A stretch of DNA of 64,000 bases from Ignavibacteriales bacterium (GCA_003538625.1 DPRR01000005.1:1-64000), one strand, 5' to 3'; positions 1 through 8,599 are shown, counted from the stretch's first letter. Program-made: numbers and translations. Notes: generated by a model from the sequence alone, not told the origin.

Positions 1-218
1 CAACACTTTTTGACTATTATGCCCATCCTGAGCCGTTGAAGGATGACACTTTATAAACTACCCACAAAAGTCCTATTTAGACAAGCTCAATATGACAAAG
101 AGGAAAACTTTCAATAAACTACCTGTTTTAACAATCACTTTTTCTCCAGAAAATTTTTTATCTAATTGTATTCCTTAATTAATTTTATTAAGTATTGGAT
201 ACATCATTTGAGGAAATT
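1..218. other. Non-coding left edge with a repeat remnant
   Basis: No gene is visible here. Bases about 23-50 (CATCCTGAGCCGTTGAAGG then ATGACACTT) resemble the CTGAGCC/GTCGAAG dispersed repeat core found again at 24910-24990, 25385-25455, 30740-30820 and 58840-58862. I read it as a decayed copy. Confidence 0.4.
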
Positions 219-452
219 ATGGAATTATCACGCGAACAACTGATCCAGCAAAAAAAGATTCAACTAAAAGCAATCGATTTAGCCTTAGGAATTTTGGTTG
301 GTATGCTTTACGGGTATGCTATAGATAATCTTCTTGTTGGTGCAGCTATCGGGATCGGAATTGGTTTTTTTAAGTGGATTAACAGTATTCCATTTTGGGG
401 AGTTTTTATACTTACTCTCGTTTATTGGTTCATTATAATTTTTATAAAATAA
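219..452 (+). CDS. Small hypothetical membrane protein
   Basis: This 77-residue protein is not assigned to a named family. After a short charged N-terminus (MELSREQLIQQKK) it has about two hydrophobic segments: a glycine-rich stretch around residues 20-52 (LGILVGMLYGYAIDNLLVGA) and a second at residues 56-76 that runs to the C-terminus. I chose ATG at 219 because GAGGA lies six bases upstream; an in-frame TTG at 195 would add eight residues without a good ribosome site. The next gene starts only 11 bases downstream in the same direction, so the two are probably co-transcribed. Function unknown; a glycine-zipper membrane protein is the most that can be said. Confidence 0.6.
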   Translation: MELSREQLIQQKKIQLKAIDLALGILVGMLYGYAIDNLLVGAAIGIGIGFFKWINSIPFWGVFILTLVYWFIIIFIK

Positions 453-463
453 TAGGAATCTAT

Positions 464-853
464 ATGAGTGAAAAACTGAAACCGGAAATCGGCTCGATAA
501 CATGGTGTGATCTTACAGTTCCAAATGCTGAAGAGGTTAAAGATTTTTATGCCAAAGTTGTTGGCTGGATACCCGAAGGATTATCAGTGGGCGATTATGA
601 TGATTTTACTATGGTTGCCCCGGAAAGTGGTAAAGTTGCAGCGGGTATTTGCCATGCTCGCGGATCAAATGCAAACCTTCCTGCACAGTGGTTAATCTAT
701 ATTACTGTAGAAGATGTTGATGATAGTGCAAAGTCATGTGTCAAGCTTGGAGGACGAGTTATTATTGAACCTAAAAACATGGTCGGTTATGGAAGATATT
801 GCGTGATACAGGATCCGGCAGGTGCAGTGTGTGCTTTGTTTAAACCGGAGTAA
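464..853 (+). CDS. VOC (glyoxalase/bleomycin-resistance fold) family protein
   Basis: A 129-residue single-domain protein of the vicinal oxygen chelate superfamily. The N-terminal GSITWCDLTVPNAEEVKDFY and the C-terminal YCVIQDPAGAVCALFKP segments are the typical paired beta-alpha-beta-beta-beta signatures (DFYxxVxGW; DPxGAxxxLF). Such proteins act as lyases, isomerases or dioxygenases on small molecules, often as metal-dependent dimers, so the substrate cannot be named. The reading frame extends upstream of ATG 464 into the preceding gene, but that extension is not conserved-looking, and AGGAAT sits just before this ATG. Probably cytosolic, since there is no signal peptide. Confidence 0.85.
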   Translation: MSEKLKPEIGSITWCDLTVPNAEEVKDFYAKVVGWIPEGLSVGDYDDFTMVAPESGKVAAGICHARGSNANLPAQWLIYITVEDVDDSAKSCVKLGGRVIIEPKNMVGYGRYCVIQDPAGAVCALFKPE

Positions 854-865
854 AATAATATTTAG

Positions 866-1828
866 GTGCAACCGGTGATAAACTATAAAAATAATATTAT
901 GGTCTATCAATTCATTGATGATTCTAAAGTTTTGGTAAAAGATTATATAAGCAAATTAGTCGAGCACGAAATCATTATTTGTTTTGATTTAGAAGATAGC
1001 ATTAAGGGATTTGGAAATAGAATTAAATCTCACACAGATAAAATTAAATCAAATATTTTTAAAAATATTTTATTTTTACTTTCACATTATCCTATCAAAG
1101 TATTAGGAATCAGAATTAATGAAACAGATACAGATGATTTTTACGCTGACATTTTATTATTGAAAGAAATATCAAATTATCCGATCTATTTGAAGCTCTT
1201 CCTTCCAAAAGTTAAAACAAAGAATGATATTCAACATACAATTGATCAAATTAATTTAAGAGGAATTAAAAATTTTGAAATAATTCCAATAATCGAATCT
1301 CAAAAAGGTATAAATTCACTTTCGGAAATTGTTAAATGTAATCTGGATAATATTTCTAAAATTGCTTTTGGTCATTGTGATTATAATTACGATTGTAACG
1401 TTTTCCCATTCTTTCACCAAAATTCTATCGAATACTGGATATGGGTCAAAAAAATAAGCGGTGCTCTTAATGATAAAATGGTATTGTTAAATTCGCCTTA
1501 TTTAATACTGAATGATGATATTGGATTTATAAAAATGCTTAAGAAATTATCTGGTGTAAGAGATACAATCGGACAAATCACACTATCAATTAAACAAAGT
1601 CTCTTATGTAAAAATTTTATTGAATCAGCAATGGTTAAAACTACTGATAATTCGGATATTAAATCAGAAATTATTTTAAATAAAATAAATTATGCTGTTA
1701 GATTAATTAATGAATACAATAAATATAAAGTGGATGGAAAAAATTTCTCAGTAAATTCTGAAAACAAAAAGTTGATATCACCGCAAGAATATCTAAAAGC
1801 AAAAGGAACTATTAATAAGGTAGAATGA
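866..1828 (+). CDS. HpcH/HpaI aldolase / citrate lyase beta (CitE)-like protein
   Basis: A protein of about 320 residues with the CitE-like TIM-barrel pattern: FDLEDS near residue 41, RIN around residue 84, LPKV around residue 113, IIPIIES around residue 140, and FGHCDYNYD around residue 167. In the family these acidic and arginine residues bind Mg2+ and acyl-CoA or oxo-acid substrates, and the enzymes cleave or form C-C bonds. The substrate here is unknown. The start is uncertain: GTG at 866 is given, but ATG at 899 (MVYQFIDDS) is also possible and there is no clear ribosome site. The stop overlaps the next gene by four bases (ATGA), so the pair is translationally coupled. Confidence 0.75.
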   Translation: MQPVINYKNNIMVYQFIDDSKVLVKDYISKLVEHEIIICFDLEDSIKGFGNRIKSHTDKIKSNIFKNILFLLSHYPIKVLGIRINETDTDDFYADILLLKEISNYPIYLKLFLPKVKTKNDIQHTIDQINLRGIKNFEIIPIIESQKGINSLSEIVKCNLDNISKIAFGHCDYNYDCNVFPFFHQNSIEYWIWVKKISGALNDKMVLLNSPYLILNDDIGFIKMLKKLSGVRDTIGQITLSIKQSLLCKNFIESAMVKTTDNSDIKSEIILNKINYAVRLINEYNKYKVDGKNFSVNSENKKLISPQEYLKAKGTINKVE

Positions 1829-2598
1829 AATCTGAACTTAAAATATTAATAATTGGCGGATGTTTCCCGGTTCAGGACAATATATCAAGAGAAAACTTAT
1901 ATCATCAAATTTTAAAGAAGAAAATTGAAAAATCATCGGCTATAAAAGTTGAGATAAATATAGTACAATACGAAAAGTTTTATCCAACGCTAGAAAAAAT
2001 CAAATTTGCGATTGATCGTCAGCATCCTGACGTTATCATTTTTCATATCAGGGTTGAGCAAATTCTAAGAATGATCAAATTTTATTTTAGATATCATGAT
2101 AAAAATGAAAATTTTAGGCGAGGTTTTAATTTGGCTTTACTCAATATTAGCATCCCGGAAAAAGAAAGTTTTAATCTATCTCATAGGTCTGTGAATGGAG
2201 ATCTACATAAAAAATCGCATCGTATCCTAATATTTTTTAATTACCTTATAGGATATTTAGTTCTAAATCAAATTTACTCATTTAAAATTTATAAAAAGCT
2301 TGTGCTGCACTTCACTGAACTTGCGGATAAAGAATATTGTAAAATAATATTTACAGGACCTGTTTCCAGACCGACAACGTTTTGGGAATCATATACTTCA
2401 TTAATTCTGAATTATTATATGAAAAAATTTATTTCTAATAAATTAGAAAAGCCTTATTTAGAATTTTTAGGTACTCATGAAAATCAAAAATTTCTTTTCT
2501 TTGATGATTATATCCGTGTGAATGAAACAGGACATAACAGGATCGCAAATCTTTTATTTGAAACTTTAAGAAAAATGGAACCTTCAATAATCAATTAA
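1825..2598 (+). CDS. SGNH/GDSL-hydrolase-like protein
   Basis: A 257-residue protein without a signal peptide. The N-terminus (LKILIIGGCFPVQDN) sits where SGNH hydrolases carry block I, and the C-terminal DDYIRVNETGHNRIANLL fits the block V pattern (Asp ... Asn-x-x-Gly-His). The block I serine is not obvious, so catalysis is uncertain. It overlaps the CitE-like gene by an ATGA junction, suggesting a coupled function, perhaps acyl transfer or hydrolysis of the same small molecule (inference). The gene ends four bases before the convergent PLP-enzyme gene. Base composition is strongly AT-rich, like the CitE-like partner. Confidence 0.5.
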   Translation: MKSELKILIIGGCFPVQDNISRENLYHQILKKKIEKSSAIKVEINIVQYEKFYPTLEKIKFAIDRQHPDVIIFHIRVEQILRMIKFYFRYHDKNENFRRGFNLALLNISIPEKESFNLSHRSVNGDLHKKSHRILIFFNYLIGYLVLNQIYSFKIYKKLVLHFTELADKEYCKIIFTGPVSRPTTFWESYTSLILNYYMKKFISNKLEKPYLEFLGTHENQKFLFFDDYIRVNETGHNRIANLLFETLRKMEPSIIN

Positions 2599-2602
2599 GA
2601 AT

Positions 2603-3808
2603 CTATTTACACAACCCTACATCAATCATACATTTTTTAATTCGCTCATAAGTTTTTTTAATATCGTTATCCAACCCGATAGATACTCTGACAAGTCCTT
2701 CACTCAATCCCATTGCCTTTCTTTCTTCTTCAGGAATTTCTGATGAAGTGCTGTGTCCCGGTGACGAGAACAAAGTTTTAAAGTAACCAAGGCTTACAGC
2801 AAGGTATCCAACTTTTCCAATTTGCATTTTTGCCATAAATTGGTTTGCTTTTTCGGTTGTACCGGCATCAATTGCAAGCATTCCGCCAAAGCCAAATCCA
2901 TCATTCATAATTTCTTTAAGCAGTTTGTATCCGCTGTGCGATTTTAGTCCGGGATAAAAAATTTTGCATCCTAGTTTTTCAAAATTCTCTGCCAGGTACT
3001 GCGCATTTTCACTATGTTTTTTAATCCGGAGGTGAAGAGAATGTATGTTTTTCATAATTGACGCCGCCCTGTAACTATCAAGCACGGGACCGAGCAGCAT
3101 TGATGCTCCTGAATTTATATCTGTTAACCGGGCTATAAATTCGTAAGTACTGCAAACACATCCAGCAACGCAATCACTGGTGCCATTAATAAATTTTGTT
3201 AAACTATGAACAACAATATGAGCACCTAATCTTATTGGCGAAATTATAATTGGACTGAATGTGTTATCAACCATAAGCTTTATATTATGTTGATTTGCAA
3301 TTTTAGACAGCTTAGGAATATCAGCAATCTCCAGTAACGGATTACTCACTGCTTCACAATAAATAACTTTGGTTTTTTTAGTTATTGCTGATTTTACCGC
3401 ATGCAAATCCTGTGGATTGACGAACTTAACAGTGATTCCATATTTAGGTAAAAAGTTTTTGAAGAACGCATAAGTGCCGCCATAAATTGTTCGACTCGAA
3501 ATTATCTCATCACCGGCGCCGCACAATTGTAAAATCGCGCAACTGATGGCAGCCATTCCCGATGCGGTAACAATAGCTGCTTCAGAATCTTCTAACTTCG
3601 CAAGTGCATCGGCAAGATATTTATTAGTTGGATTCCAATGTCTTGAGTATAAAAAACATCCTTCAATTTCGTGATCAAATAAATCGTTCATGGTTTGAGG
3701 ATTAAGGAATGTATATGTTGATGAATCCGTAATAGATGGATTTACATCACCATATTCACCAAAAACCAAATAATCCTGAATCTCACTGCTGGGATCGTAA
3801 TGATGCAT
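2603..3808 (-). CDS. Cys/Met-metabolism PLP-dependent enzyme (methionine gamma-lyase / cystathionine gamma-synthase family)
   Basis: A 401-residue fold-type I PLP enzyme. Visible family signatures are YSRHWNPT (residues about 54-61), ASGMAAIS before the PLP-phosphate site, the substrate/cofactor segment VIYCEAVSNPLLEIADI, the aspartate in LMVDNTFSPI, and the Schiff-base lysine in HSLTKFINGTSDCVAG (normally HSxTKYxxGHxD). The C-terminal SSPGHSTSSEIPEEER segment matches the substrate-carboxylate region. The family performs alpha/gamma elimination or gamma-replacement on Met, Cys, homoserine esters or cystathionine; the exact reaction cannot be fixed by reading alone. It is cytosolic. Its start overlaps the upstream frame of the divergent rpiA region. 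Confidence 0.88.
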   Translation of the reverse strand: MHHYDPSSEIQDYLVFGEYGDVNPSITDSSTYTFLNPQTMNDLFDHEIEGCFLYSRHWNPTNKYLADALAKLEDSEAAIVTASGMAAISCAILQLCGAGDEIISSRTIYGGTYAFFKNFLPKYGITVKFVNPQDLHAVKSAITKKTKVIYCEAVSNPLLEIADIPKLSKIANQHNIKLMVDNTFSPIIISPIRLGAHIVVHSLTKFINGTSDCVAGCVCSTYEFIARLTDINSGASMLLGPVLDSYRAASIMKNIHSLHLRIKKHSENAQYLAENFEKLGCKIFYPGLKSHSGYKLLKEIMNDGFGFGGMLAIDAGTTEKANQFMAKMQIGKVGYLAVSLGYFKTLFSSPGHSTSSEIPEEERKAMGLSEGLVRVSIGLDNDIKKTYERIKKCMIDVGLCK

Positions 3809-3913
3809 TTATTCACCTCTTTCTATATCACTAATGATCAAGTAAACATTTTTAATTTTTCTATTACTAAATTACAACTAAGTAAAGAATTTATTTATCA
3901 ATTATTGATGATC

Positions 3914-4582
3914 ATGAACGAAAAACTATTAGCCGCAGAAAAATCTATAGAGTTTATTAGAAACGGAATGACAGTTGGACTTGGAACAGGTTCAACAGTT
4001 TACTTTCTTGTTAGTAAACTTGCAGAGTTAATAAAACAGGGATTAAATTTAAAATGTGTTTCAACTTCTAAACAAACTACTAAATTGGCCAAAGGTTTAG
4101 GAATAGAAATTACAGATATTAATCTGGTTGATAAAATCCATCTTACTATTGATGGTGCAGATGAAGTTGATCCGAATTTGAATGGAATTAAAGGCGGAGG
4201 CGGTGCATTATTATTTGAAAAAGTTACGGCCGCAGCATCCGAAAAAGTTATCTGGATTATTGATTCATCAAAGTACGTTAAGCTATTAGGAAAATTTCCT
4301 CTGCCGGTCGAAGTAATTCCCTTTGGTTCAAATCATTTATTTAAAAGATTTTTTGAGGCAGGGTATAATCCTGCAGTAAGAAAAATTGGCAAGGAGAATT
4401 ATTTAACTGATTCCGGGAATGAAATTATTGATCTTCAAATAAATAAAATTCAGGATTCTGTAAAACTTGAAAATGAGATTAAACTTATTCCAGGAGTTGT
4501 AGAAGTAGGTTTATTCAATAACATTGCGGATACAGTAATAATAGGAAGAGAAAACTCAACTGAAATTTTAAATAGAATCTAA
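3914..4582 (+). CDS. rpiA: Ribose-5-phosphate isomerase A
   Basis: A 222-residue RpiA interconverting ribose-5-phosphate and ribulose-5-phosphate in the pentose phosphate pathway. GLGTGST at residues 22-28, DGADEVD, and GGGGALLFEK are the classical phosphate-binding and catalytic motifs (Asp in DGADE, Lys in FEK), followed by FPLPVEVIPFG and the C-terminal PGVVEVGLF. The reading frame extends upstream to 3800, but the usual RpiA start and length match ATG 3914 (MNEKLLAAEKS). It is divergent from the PLP enzyme, so both promoters must lie within about 3780-3910. Confidence 0.95.
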   Translation: MNEKLLAAEKSIEFIRNGMTVGLGTGSTVYFLVSKLAELIKQGLNLKCVSTSKQTTKLAKGLGIEITDINLVDKIHLTIDGADEVDPNLNGIKGGGGALLFEKVTAAASEKVIWIIDSSKYVKLLGKFPLPVEVIPFGSNHLFKRFFEAGYNPAVRKIGKENYLTDSGNEIIDLQINKIQDSVKLENEIKLIPGVVEVGLFNNIADTVIIGRENSTEILNRI

Positions 4583-4604
4583 CGTAAAAATTTATATTGC
4601 TAAA

Positions 4605-4718
4605 CTATTTGTCTGTCTCTAATTTCTTTAATTCCTGAGATACTTTTCTGGAATTTATAAATCCAAAAACCAATAGTGCTGCTAAAAATAGAACTACACT
4701 TATTTCAGTAAAACCCAT
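4605..4718 (-). CDS. 37-residue TatA-like single-pass membrane microprotein
   Basis: A short reading frame translating to MGFTEISVVLFLAALLVFGF then INSRKVSQELKKLETDK, preceded by AAAGGA about seven bases upstream of the ATG. The layout resembles the TatA/TatE start: a Glu at position 5, one hydrophobic helix, a Phe-Gly hinge at 18-19, then a basic amphipathic helix. Known TatA proteins are longer (about 50-90 residues) and have a Lys/Pro-rich hinge, so this may instead be an unrelated phospholamban-like small protein. It stands alone between convergent rpiA and the small gene at 4941. Coding status is supported by the ribosome site and composition only. Confidence 0.45.
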   Translation of the reverse strand: MGFTEISVVLFLAALLVFGFINSRKVSQELKKLETDK

Positions 4719-4940
4719 CTTAATTATCCTTTATTGTTAATTTATCGTAACAAAATTTGCAAGCTTAATGCCACTTACATTGCATTAAAAACTTCCGTAA
4801 ATGCTATTCTATTTAAGAAATTTTAAGAAATATTTTACCTGCAGGTAATTATTACATATCCGATTGTCAAGTAAGATTAAAATAATAAACAATTTTTGGC
4901 TATTTAGCATGAAGGATATAAATATCATAAACGTTATTAA

Positions 4941-5150
4941 TTAAACGTAAAATCTTTTTTCACTACGCAGTTTTTTAAGTACCTGGCGGTAACTTGATAA
5001 ATCACTTTGACACTTAAAACAATTACAATTTTGTTCCTCCATTTCACTTATCCTGAACAATAACTCAGCATACACTTTTATCCAGTACTCGGGATCATTT
5101 TCAACAATCTCTTTCCTGTATAACTGCGATCTGAAGTTTTTCTTTTTCAT
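4941..5150 (-). CDS. Small Cys-cluster hypothetical protein
   Basis: A 69-residue, highly charged protein with CNCFKC at residues 42-47, possibly metal binding, flanked by helical segments (WIKVYAELLFRISEMEEQ and SSYRQVLKKLRSEKR). No signal peptide or membrane segment. ATG 5150 is chosen; an in-frame TTG at 5159 would add three residues but lies inside a palindrome (see 5152-5167). No family is recognised. It may be a small regulatory or structural protein, and it sits just downstream of and in the same direction as the DUF4301 gene. Confidence 0.6.
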   Translation of the reverse strand: MKKKNFRSQLYRKEIVENDPEYWIKVYAELLFRISEMEEQNCNCFKCQSDLSSYRQVLKKLRSEKRFYV

Positions 5151-5151
5151 A

Positions 5152-5167
5152 CCATACAAATGTATGG
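5152..5167 (-). promoter_or_regulatory. Perfect palindrome overlapping a TAnnTTTG-type -7 box
   Basis: CCATACAAATGTATGG is a 16-base inverted repeat directly before the ATG at 5150. Read on the minus strand it contains TACATTTG, matching the Bacteroidota -7 consensus TAnnTTTG. That placement would start transcription at or very near the ATG, giving a leaderless mRNA, and the palindrome would then be a natural operator. This is inference from position only. Confidence 0.35.
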
Positions 5168-5197
5168 AAACTAAAAGAATTTGTAAAGAAAAGAAAA

Positions 5198-6772
5198 TTA
5201 ATTTTGATGTGCCTTTTTTAAAAGATCATTTACTTCTTTAACTGGATTAAATGTACTGCTTGGAACATCTACAAAAATAGTTATCCAATCTGCCATACTT
5301 CCATTCCAGAGGCCGGGTAATTCTAAAGCTTTTAATTCAATTCCATCTTTAAATTTTTTGGAAATTATTCCGCTTTGATAATCAACAAATTTATGCAGAT
5401 CAAAATTATCGCCTTTAAAATTTCTTAATCCACAGATCAAATCGACTGGGTTAAAATGTGTTGATTGCTTAAAAATAATTTGTTGTTTCTCATCATCCAC
5501 ATCAATCTGTGCCTGTTCAACTATTTGCAAAGTCAAACTTCCATCTTCTGCTTTTACCCAAAATGGTCCGCCGCCCGGCTCACCTTCATTTTTTACCATT
5601 CCACAAACTCTAATTGGGCGATTCAGCCGGTTAAATAAAAAATTATATTTCTTTTCAGCGTCCCAACTTTTAAAATCTTCAGGACTATTAATAAACAATT
5701 TGCTTTCTGCAAATTCGAATATTTCATTTAAAACTTTTTCATCAAATAATTTTTTATCAAGAAGTGTAAGAAATTCGAAAATCTTATTTTGTGCTTTGAT
5801 CAAATATCCTACAAGTAATTTTTTATAAAAGATTGCATCCTCAGAAAGATTTTCGACTGAAAGATTATCGATATTTTTTATTATGACAATATCCGCTTTT
5901 AGATCATTAAGATTTTCTAATAATGCTCCATGCCCGCCGGGTCTGTGAATGAGATTACCCGACTTATCAAAAATTATTTTATTTTCTGCATCTACTGCAA
6001 TGGTATTAGTAGAATTTTTTTGATGAGAATATGTTATTTCAAAATCAAGGTTTGTTTCAGTAAAATTTATTTTAAAATTATTAATAATATCTAAGAAGAG
6101 ATCCGTGTGTTCTTCAGAAATTGTAAAATGGATTTTTATTGAATTTTTATTATCCCTAAATAAGTTAAGTGCTTCATAAATTTGTTCTTCAAAAGCAGTT
6201 CTGCTTTCTTCGTTATAAAGATGGAATTTGACAGCTCCTTTGGGTTTTGATGAATAATTTAGTCCTTGTTCAGTTAGAATTACTTCCAAAATTTTATATG
6301 GAGAATTGTTGATTAGTTTTTCAATCCCTGAATCATCAACATTTAAAATAATTTTCAGATCAGTGTAGAAAGCAAACTTTTTTAGATTCAATAAAAACTC
6401 TAATACATATTTAAAATTCTTATCGCTGTGTGATTTATTCTTAATCTCACTTAAAGATAAATCCTTTATATGATTAAAAGCTGAGTGAAGTTTATGAAAC
6501 ATTCGTGAAGCTGCTCCTGAAGCCGGAACAAATTTTATGATTCTATTTTGTTTTGAAGCAAGATTAAAGTTTTTTAGTAAATCATCATGTTCTGCTTTTC
6601 TAATTGTCACAATTCCATCATCAATAGTACAGGGTTTAACAAGCAGCGGAACTTTTACTCCTATTTGAAATAGATTTAATTGTTCTTCAATTTTTTTTAT
6701 GGAAATATCATTCCGCTTAGTTAAAGAGATATGATTTTGTACTCTTTCAAGTTCCTGCCGGATTTGATTCAT
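5198..6772 (-). CDS. DUF4301 family protein
   Basis: A 524-residue protein that matches the DUF4301 family known from Bacteroidota. The diagnostic N-terminal motif is RIIKFVPASGAASRMF near residues 78-93, a nucleotide-sugar pyrophosphorylase-like glycine loop (compare LAGGxGxRM). Later blocks are HRPGGHGALLENLN near residue 280, RVCGMVKNEGEPGGGPFWV near 390, and STHFNPVDL near 440. The fold suggests nucleotidyltransferase-like activity, but no substrate is established. It is cytosolic, with no signal peptide. It is followed by the META lipoprotein gene upstream and the small Cys-cluster gene downstream, all leftward, with no evident shared pathway. Confidence 0.8.
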   Translation of the reverse strand: MNQIRQELERVQNHISLTKRNDISIKKIEEQLNLFQIGVKVPLLVKPCTIDDGIVTIRKAEHDDLLKNFNLASKQNRIIKFVPASGAASRMFHKLHSAFNHIKDLSLSEIKNKSHSDKNFKYVLEFLLNLKKFAFYTDLKIILNVDDSGIEKLINNSPYKILEVILTEQGLNYSSKPKGAVKFHLYNEESRTAFEEQIYEALNLFRDNKNSIKIHFTISEEHTDLFLDIINNFKINFTETNLDFEITYSHQKNSTNTIAVDAENKIIFDKSGNLIHRPGGHGALLENLNDLKADIVIIKNIDNLSVENLSEDAIFYKKLLVGYLIKAQNKIFEFLTLLDKKLFDEKVLNEIFEFAESKLFINSPEDFKSWDAEKKYNFLFNRLNRPIRVCGMVKNEGEPGGGPFWVKAEDGSLTLQIVEQAQIDVDDEKQQIIFKQSTHFNPVDLICGLRNFKGDNFDLHKFVDYQSGIISKKFKDGIELKALELPGLWNGSMADWITIFVDVPSSTFNPVKEVNDLLKKAHQN

Positions 6773-6839
6773 ATTTAATATCTGTTAATTGGATTTGTAT
6801 AATAAAAACCGGATCTGAATTTATGACTTATAAACGATA

Positions 6840-7247
6840 TTAATTTTCTCTTCTCTGTAAACTCATAACAGTCTTACTACCATTTTGTAAGTTTAAATTA
6901 CCGCCATCAAAATTAAAACCGGTAACCTGTTTTACGGCTTTCAAAAAATCCTGCTCCGTGCTCTCGGGACAAAACATTTTTGTCATCGATCCAAGATCAA
7001 GCATAATAGATTTATCCGTAATCTTATATGATCCAGTAAAATTATTACAGCCTGTTGAACCAAATAGTTTACCATTCTTTTCAAAAATCAAACTTGGTAT
7101 ACCACTTTTAGTTGAGCCGCTATTAAAATTTTTACCTAACATAGATGTAACATCCCATCCTTTACCGCTAAGATCAGTAGTAATGTTTCCACTGCTGCAC
7201 GAATTTAATATTAATGCTGCAATACCGATTAATAAGAAAAATTTCAT
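6840..7247 (-). CDS. META-domain (HslJ-like) lipoprotein
   Basis: A 135-residue lipoprotein. The signal peptide MKFFLLIGIAALILNSC ends in a lipobox with Cys at residue 17. The mature part carries the META/HslJ pattern: GKGWDVTSM, IPSLIFEKNGKLFGSTGCNN and FTGSYKITDKSIML, ending TKMFCPES with the usual cysteine pair (GCNxF and MxC). Family members are envelope proteins linked to heat shock, motility or drug tolerance; their biochemical role is not settled. Probably outer-membrane anchored, facing the periplasm. It stands alone between leftward DUF4301 and the divergent meaB. Confidence 0.85.
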   Translation of the reverse strand: MKFFLLIGIAALILNSCSSGNITTDLSGKGWDVTSMLGKNFNSGSTKSGIPSLIFEKNGKLFGSTGCNNFTGSYKITDKSIMLDLGSMTKMFCPESTEQDFLKAVKQVTGFNFDGGNLNLQNGSKTVMSLQRREN

Positions 7248-7455
7248 TAATAATTATCCTTTTATCTTAAACATATTTTAATAGCTTTAATATTTATTAA
7301 GATATTAAAAACTATATTTAATTATCTGTAACTTAAGATATTAGAAGCAAAAGCCCAATCATAAAATATTTGTTGTGTACATTACATTCGGCAATCTTTA
7401 TATTTTGAAGAAATGTATTTTACAATTTTAATAGATGAATAGTTATTTTTGATAT

Positions 7456-8574
7456 ATGAAAAAATCAAATCCAAAACATACATCAAGTTATAAGCCGGAT
7501 TGGACGCCAGAAAATTCGGGTAATGAATTTGCCGTTCGAGTTGTAAAGGGTGTTTCAAAGTCGGAATTAACAAAAAATGATAAATTATTAAAACGAAAAA
7601 ATCTTTCCGTTGATGAGTATGTTAATGGCGTAATTAATTTTAATAGGAATATACTTGCACGCACAATAACTTTGATTGAAAGCAATAATTCGAAACATCA
7701 TGATACTGCTCAGGAAGTTTTAAAAAGTTTATTACCTTATTCAGGTAAATCGCTCAGGATTGGAATTACAGGTGTACCGGGTGCCGGTAAAAGCACATTA
7801 ATAGAGATGCTTGGATTGTATCTTCTAAAACAAGGACACAAAGTTGCTGTACTTACAGTTGATCCAAGCAGTACGGTAACAAAAGGAAGTATACTCGGGG
7901 ATAAAACACGGATGGAAAATCTTTCAAAAGAAAAAAATTGTTTTATTCGTCCATCCCCTTCGGCAGGAAATCTTGGCGGAGTTACAAGAAAAAGCCGTGA
8001 GACAATTACGATTTGTGAAGCGGCAGGATTTGATATTATTTTAATTGAAACAGTTGGAGTTGGACAAAGTGAAGTTACAGTGAGATCAATGGTTGATTTT
8101 TTCCTGCTGGTTTTAATCGCCGGTGCAGGAGATGAACTGCAAGGAATTAAGCGAGGCATAATGGAATTAGCCGATGCAGTACTTATAAACAAAGCAGATG
8201 GTGATAATGACAAAAAGGCAAAGATAGCTGCATCCGATTGCAACAACGCACTGCATTATTTACAGCCAACAACAAAAGGTTGGCAAGCAAAGGCATTTAC
8301 AGGATCAGCATTGACAGGCAAAGGGATTCCGGAACTTTGGGATGTAATCAAAAAATATGAGTCCTTTGTAAAACAGTCCGGTTTATTTGAGCAGCGCAGA
8401 AAGGAACAATCGATAGAATGGGTTTTTAGAATGATTGAAGATTCTTTGCGCGATAATTTTTACAATAACGAAAATGTTAAAAAATCAATTACGTCGATTA
8501 AAGAAGAAATAACAAAAGATAAAATAACACCGACTATTGCTGCAGAAAAACTTCTTAAAATATATTATTCATAA
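7456..8574 (+). CDS. meaB: Methylmalonyl-CoA mutase-associated GTPase MeaB
   Basis: A 372-residue SIMIBI-class GTPase (ArgK/MeaB) that chaperones B12-dependent methylmalonyl-CoA mutase, gating cofactor delivery and protecting the enzyme. Walker A GVPGAGKST is at residues 106-114, followed by LTVDPSST, the switch segments GDKTRM and FIRPSPSAGNLGGVTRKS, the Mg-binding IETVGVGQSE, and the base-specificity motif NKADGDN near residue 236. The mutase genes are not in this window. The N-terminus (about 50 residues) is slightly longer than usual and basic. The start at ATG 7456 has no strong ribosome site. It converges on the T9SS gene at 8613 through the hairpin at 8579-8599. Confidence 0.93.
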   Translation: MKKSNPKHTSSYKPDWTPENSGNEFAVRVVKGVSKSELTKNDKLLKRKNLSVDEYVNGVINFNRNILARTITLIESNNSKHHDTAQEVLKSLLPYSGKSLRIGITGVPGAGKSTLIEMLGLYLLKQGHKVAVLTVDPSSTVTKGSILGDKTRMENLSKEKNCFIRPSPSAGNLGGVTRKSRETITICEAAGFDIILIETVGVGQSEVTVRSMVDFFLLVLIAGAGDELQGIKRGIMELADAVLINKADGDNDKKAKIAASDCNNALHYLQPTTKGWQAKAFTGSALTGKGIPELWDVIKKYESFVKQSGLFEQRRKEQSIEWVFRMIEDSLRDNFYNNENVKKSITSIKEEITKDKITPTIAAEKLLKIYYS

Positions 8575-8578
8575 ATCA

Positions 8579-8599
8579 GGGCGATTGAAATAATCGCCC
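8579..8599 (+). terminator. Intergenic hairpin between convergent genes
   Basis: GGGCGATT and AATCGCCC pair perfectly (8 bp) around a five-base loop, in the 38-base space between the stops of meaB and the convergent secreted gene. AT-rich sequence (GATTAAAAATATTTATTT) follows on the plus strand. It is a likely factor-independent terminator for meaB and may work in both directions. Confidence 0.65.

Noticed and set aside
395..463. Upstream extension of the VOC protein
   Set aside because: The extra 23 residues overlap the preceding membrane-protein gene and have no VOC similarity; ATG 464 has a ribosome site.
3800..3913. Upstream extension of rpiA
   Set aside because: It overlaps the divergent PLP-enzyme start, and RpiA proteins start at the position equivalent to MNEKLLAAEKS.
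7737..8246. 169-codon open frame on the minus strand
   Set aside because: It is antisense to meaB, whose GTPase motifs are unmistakable.
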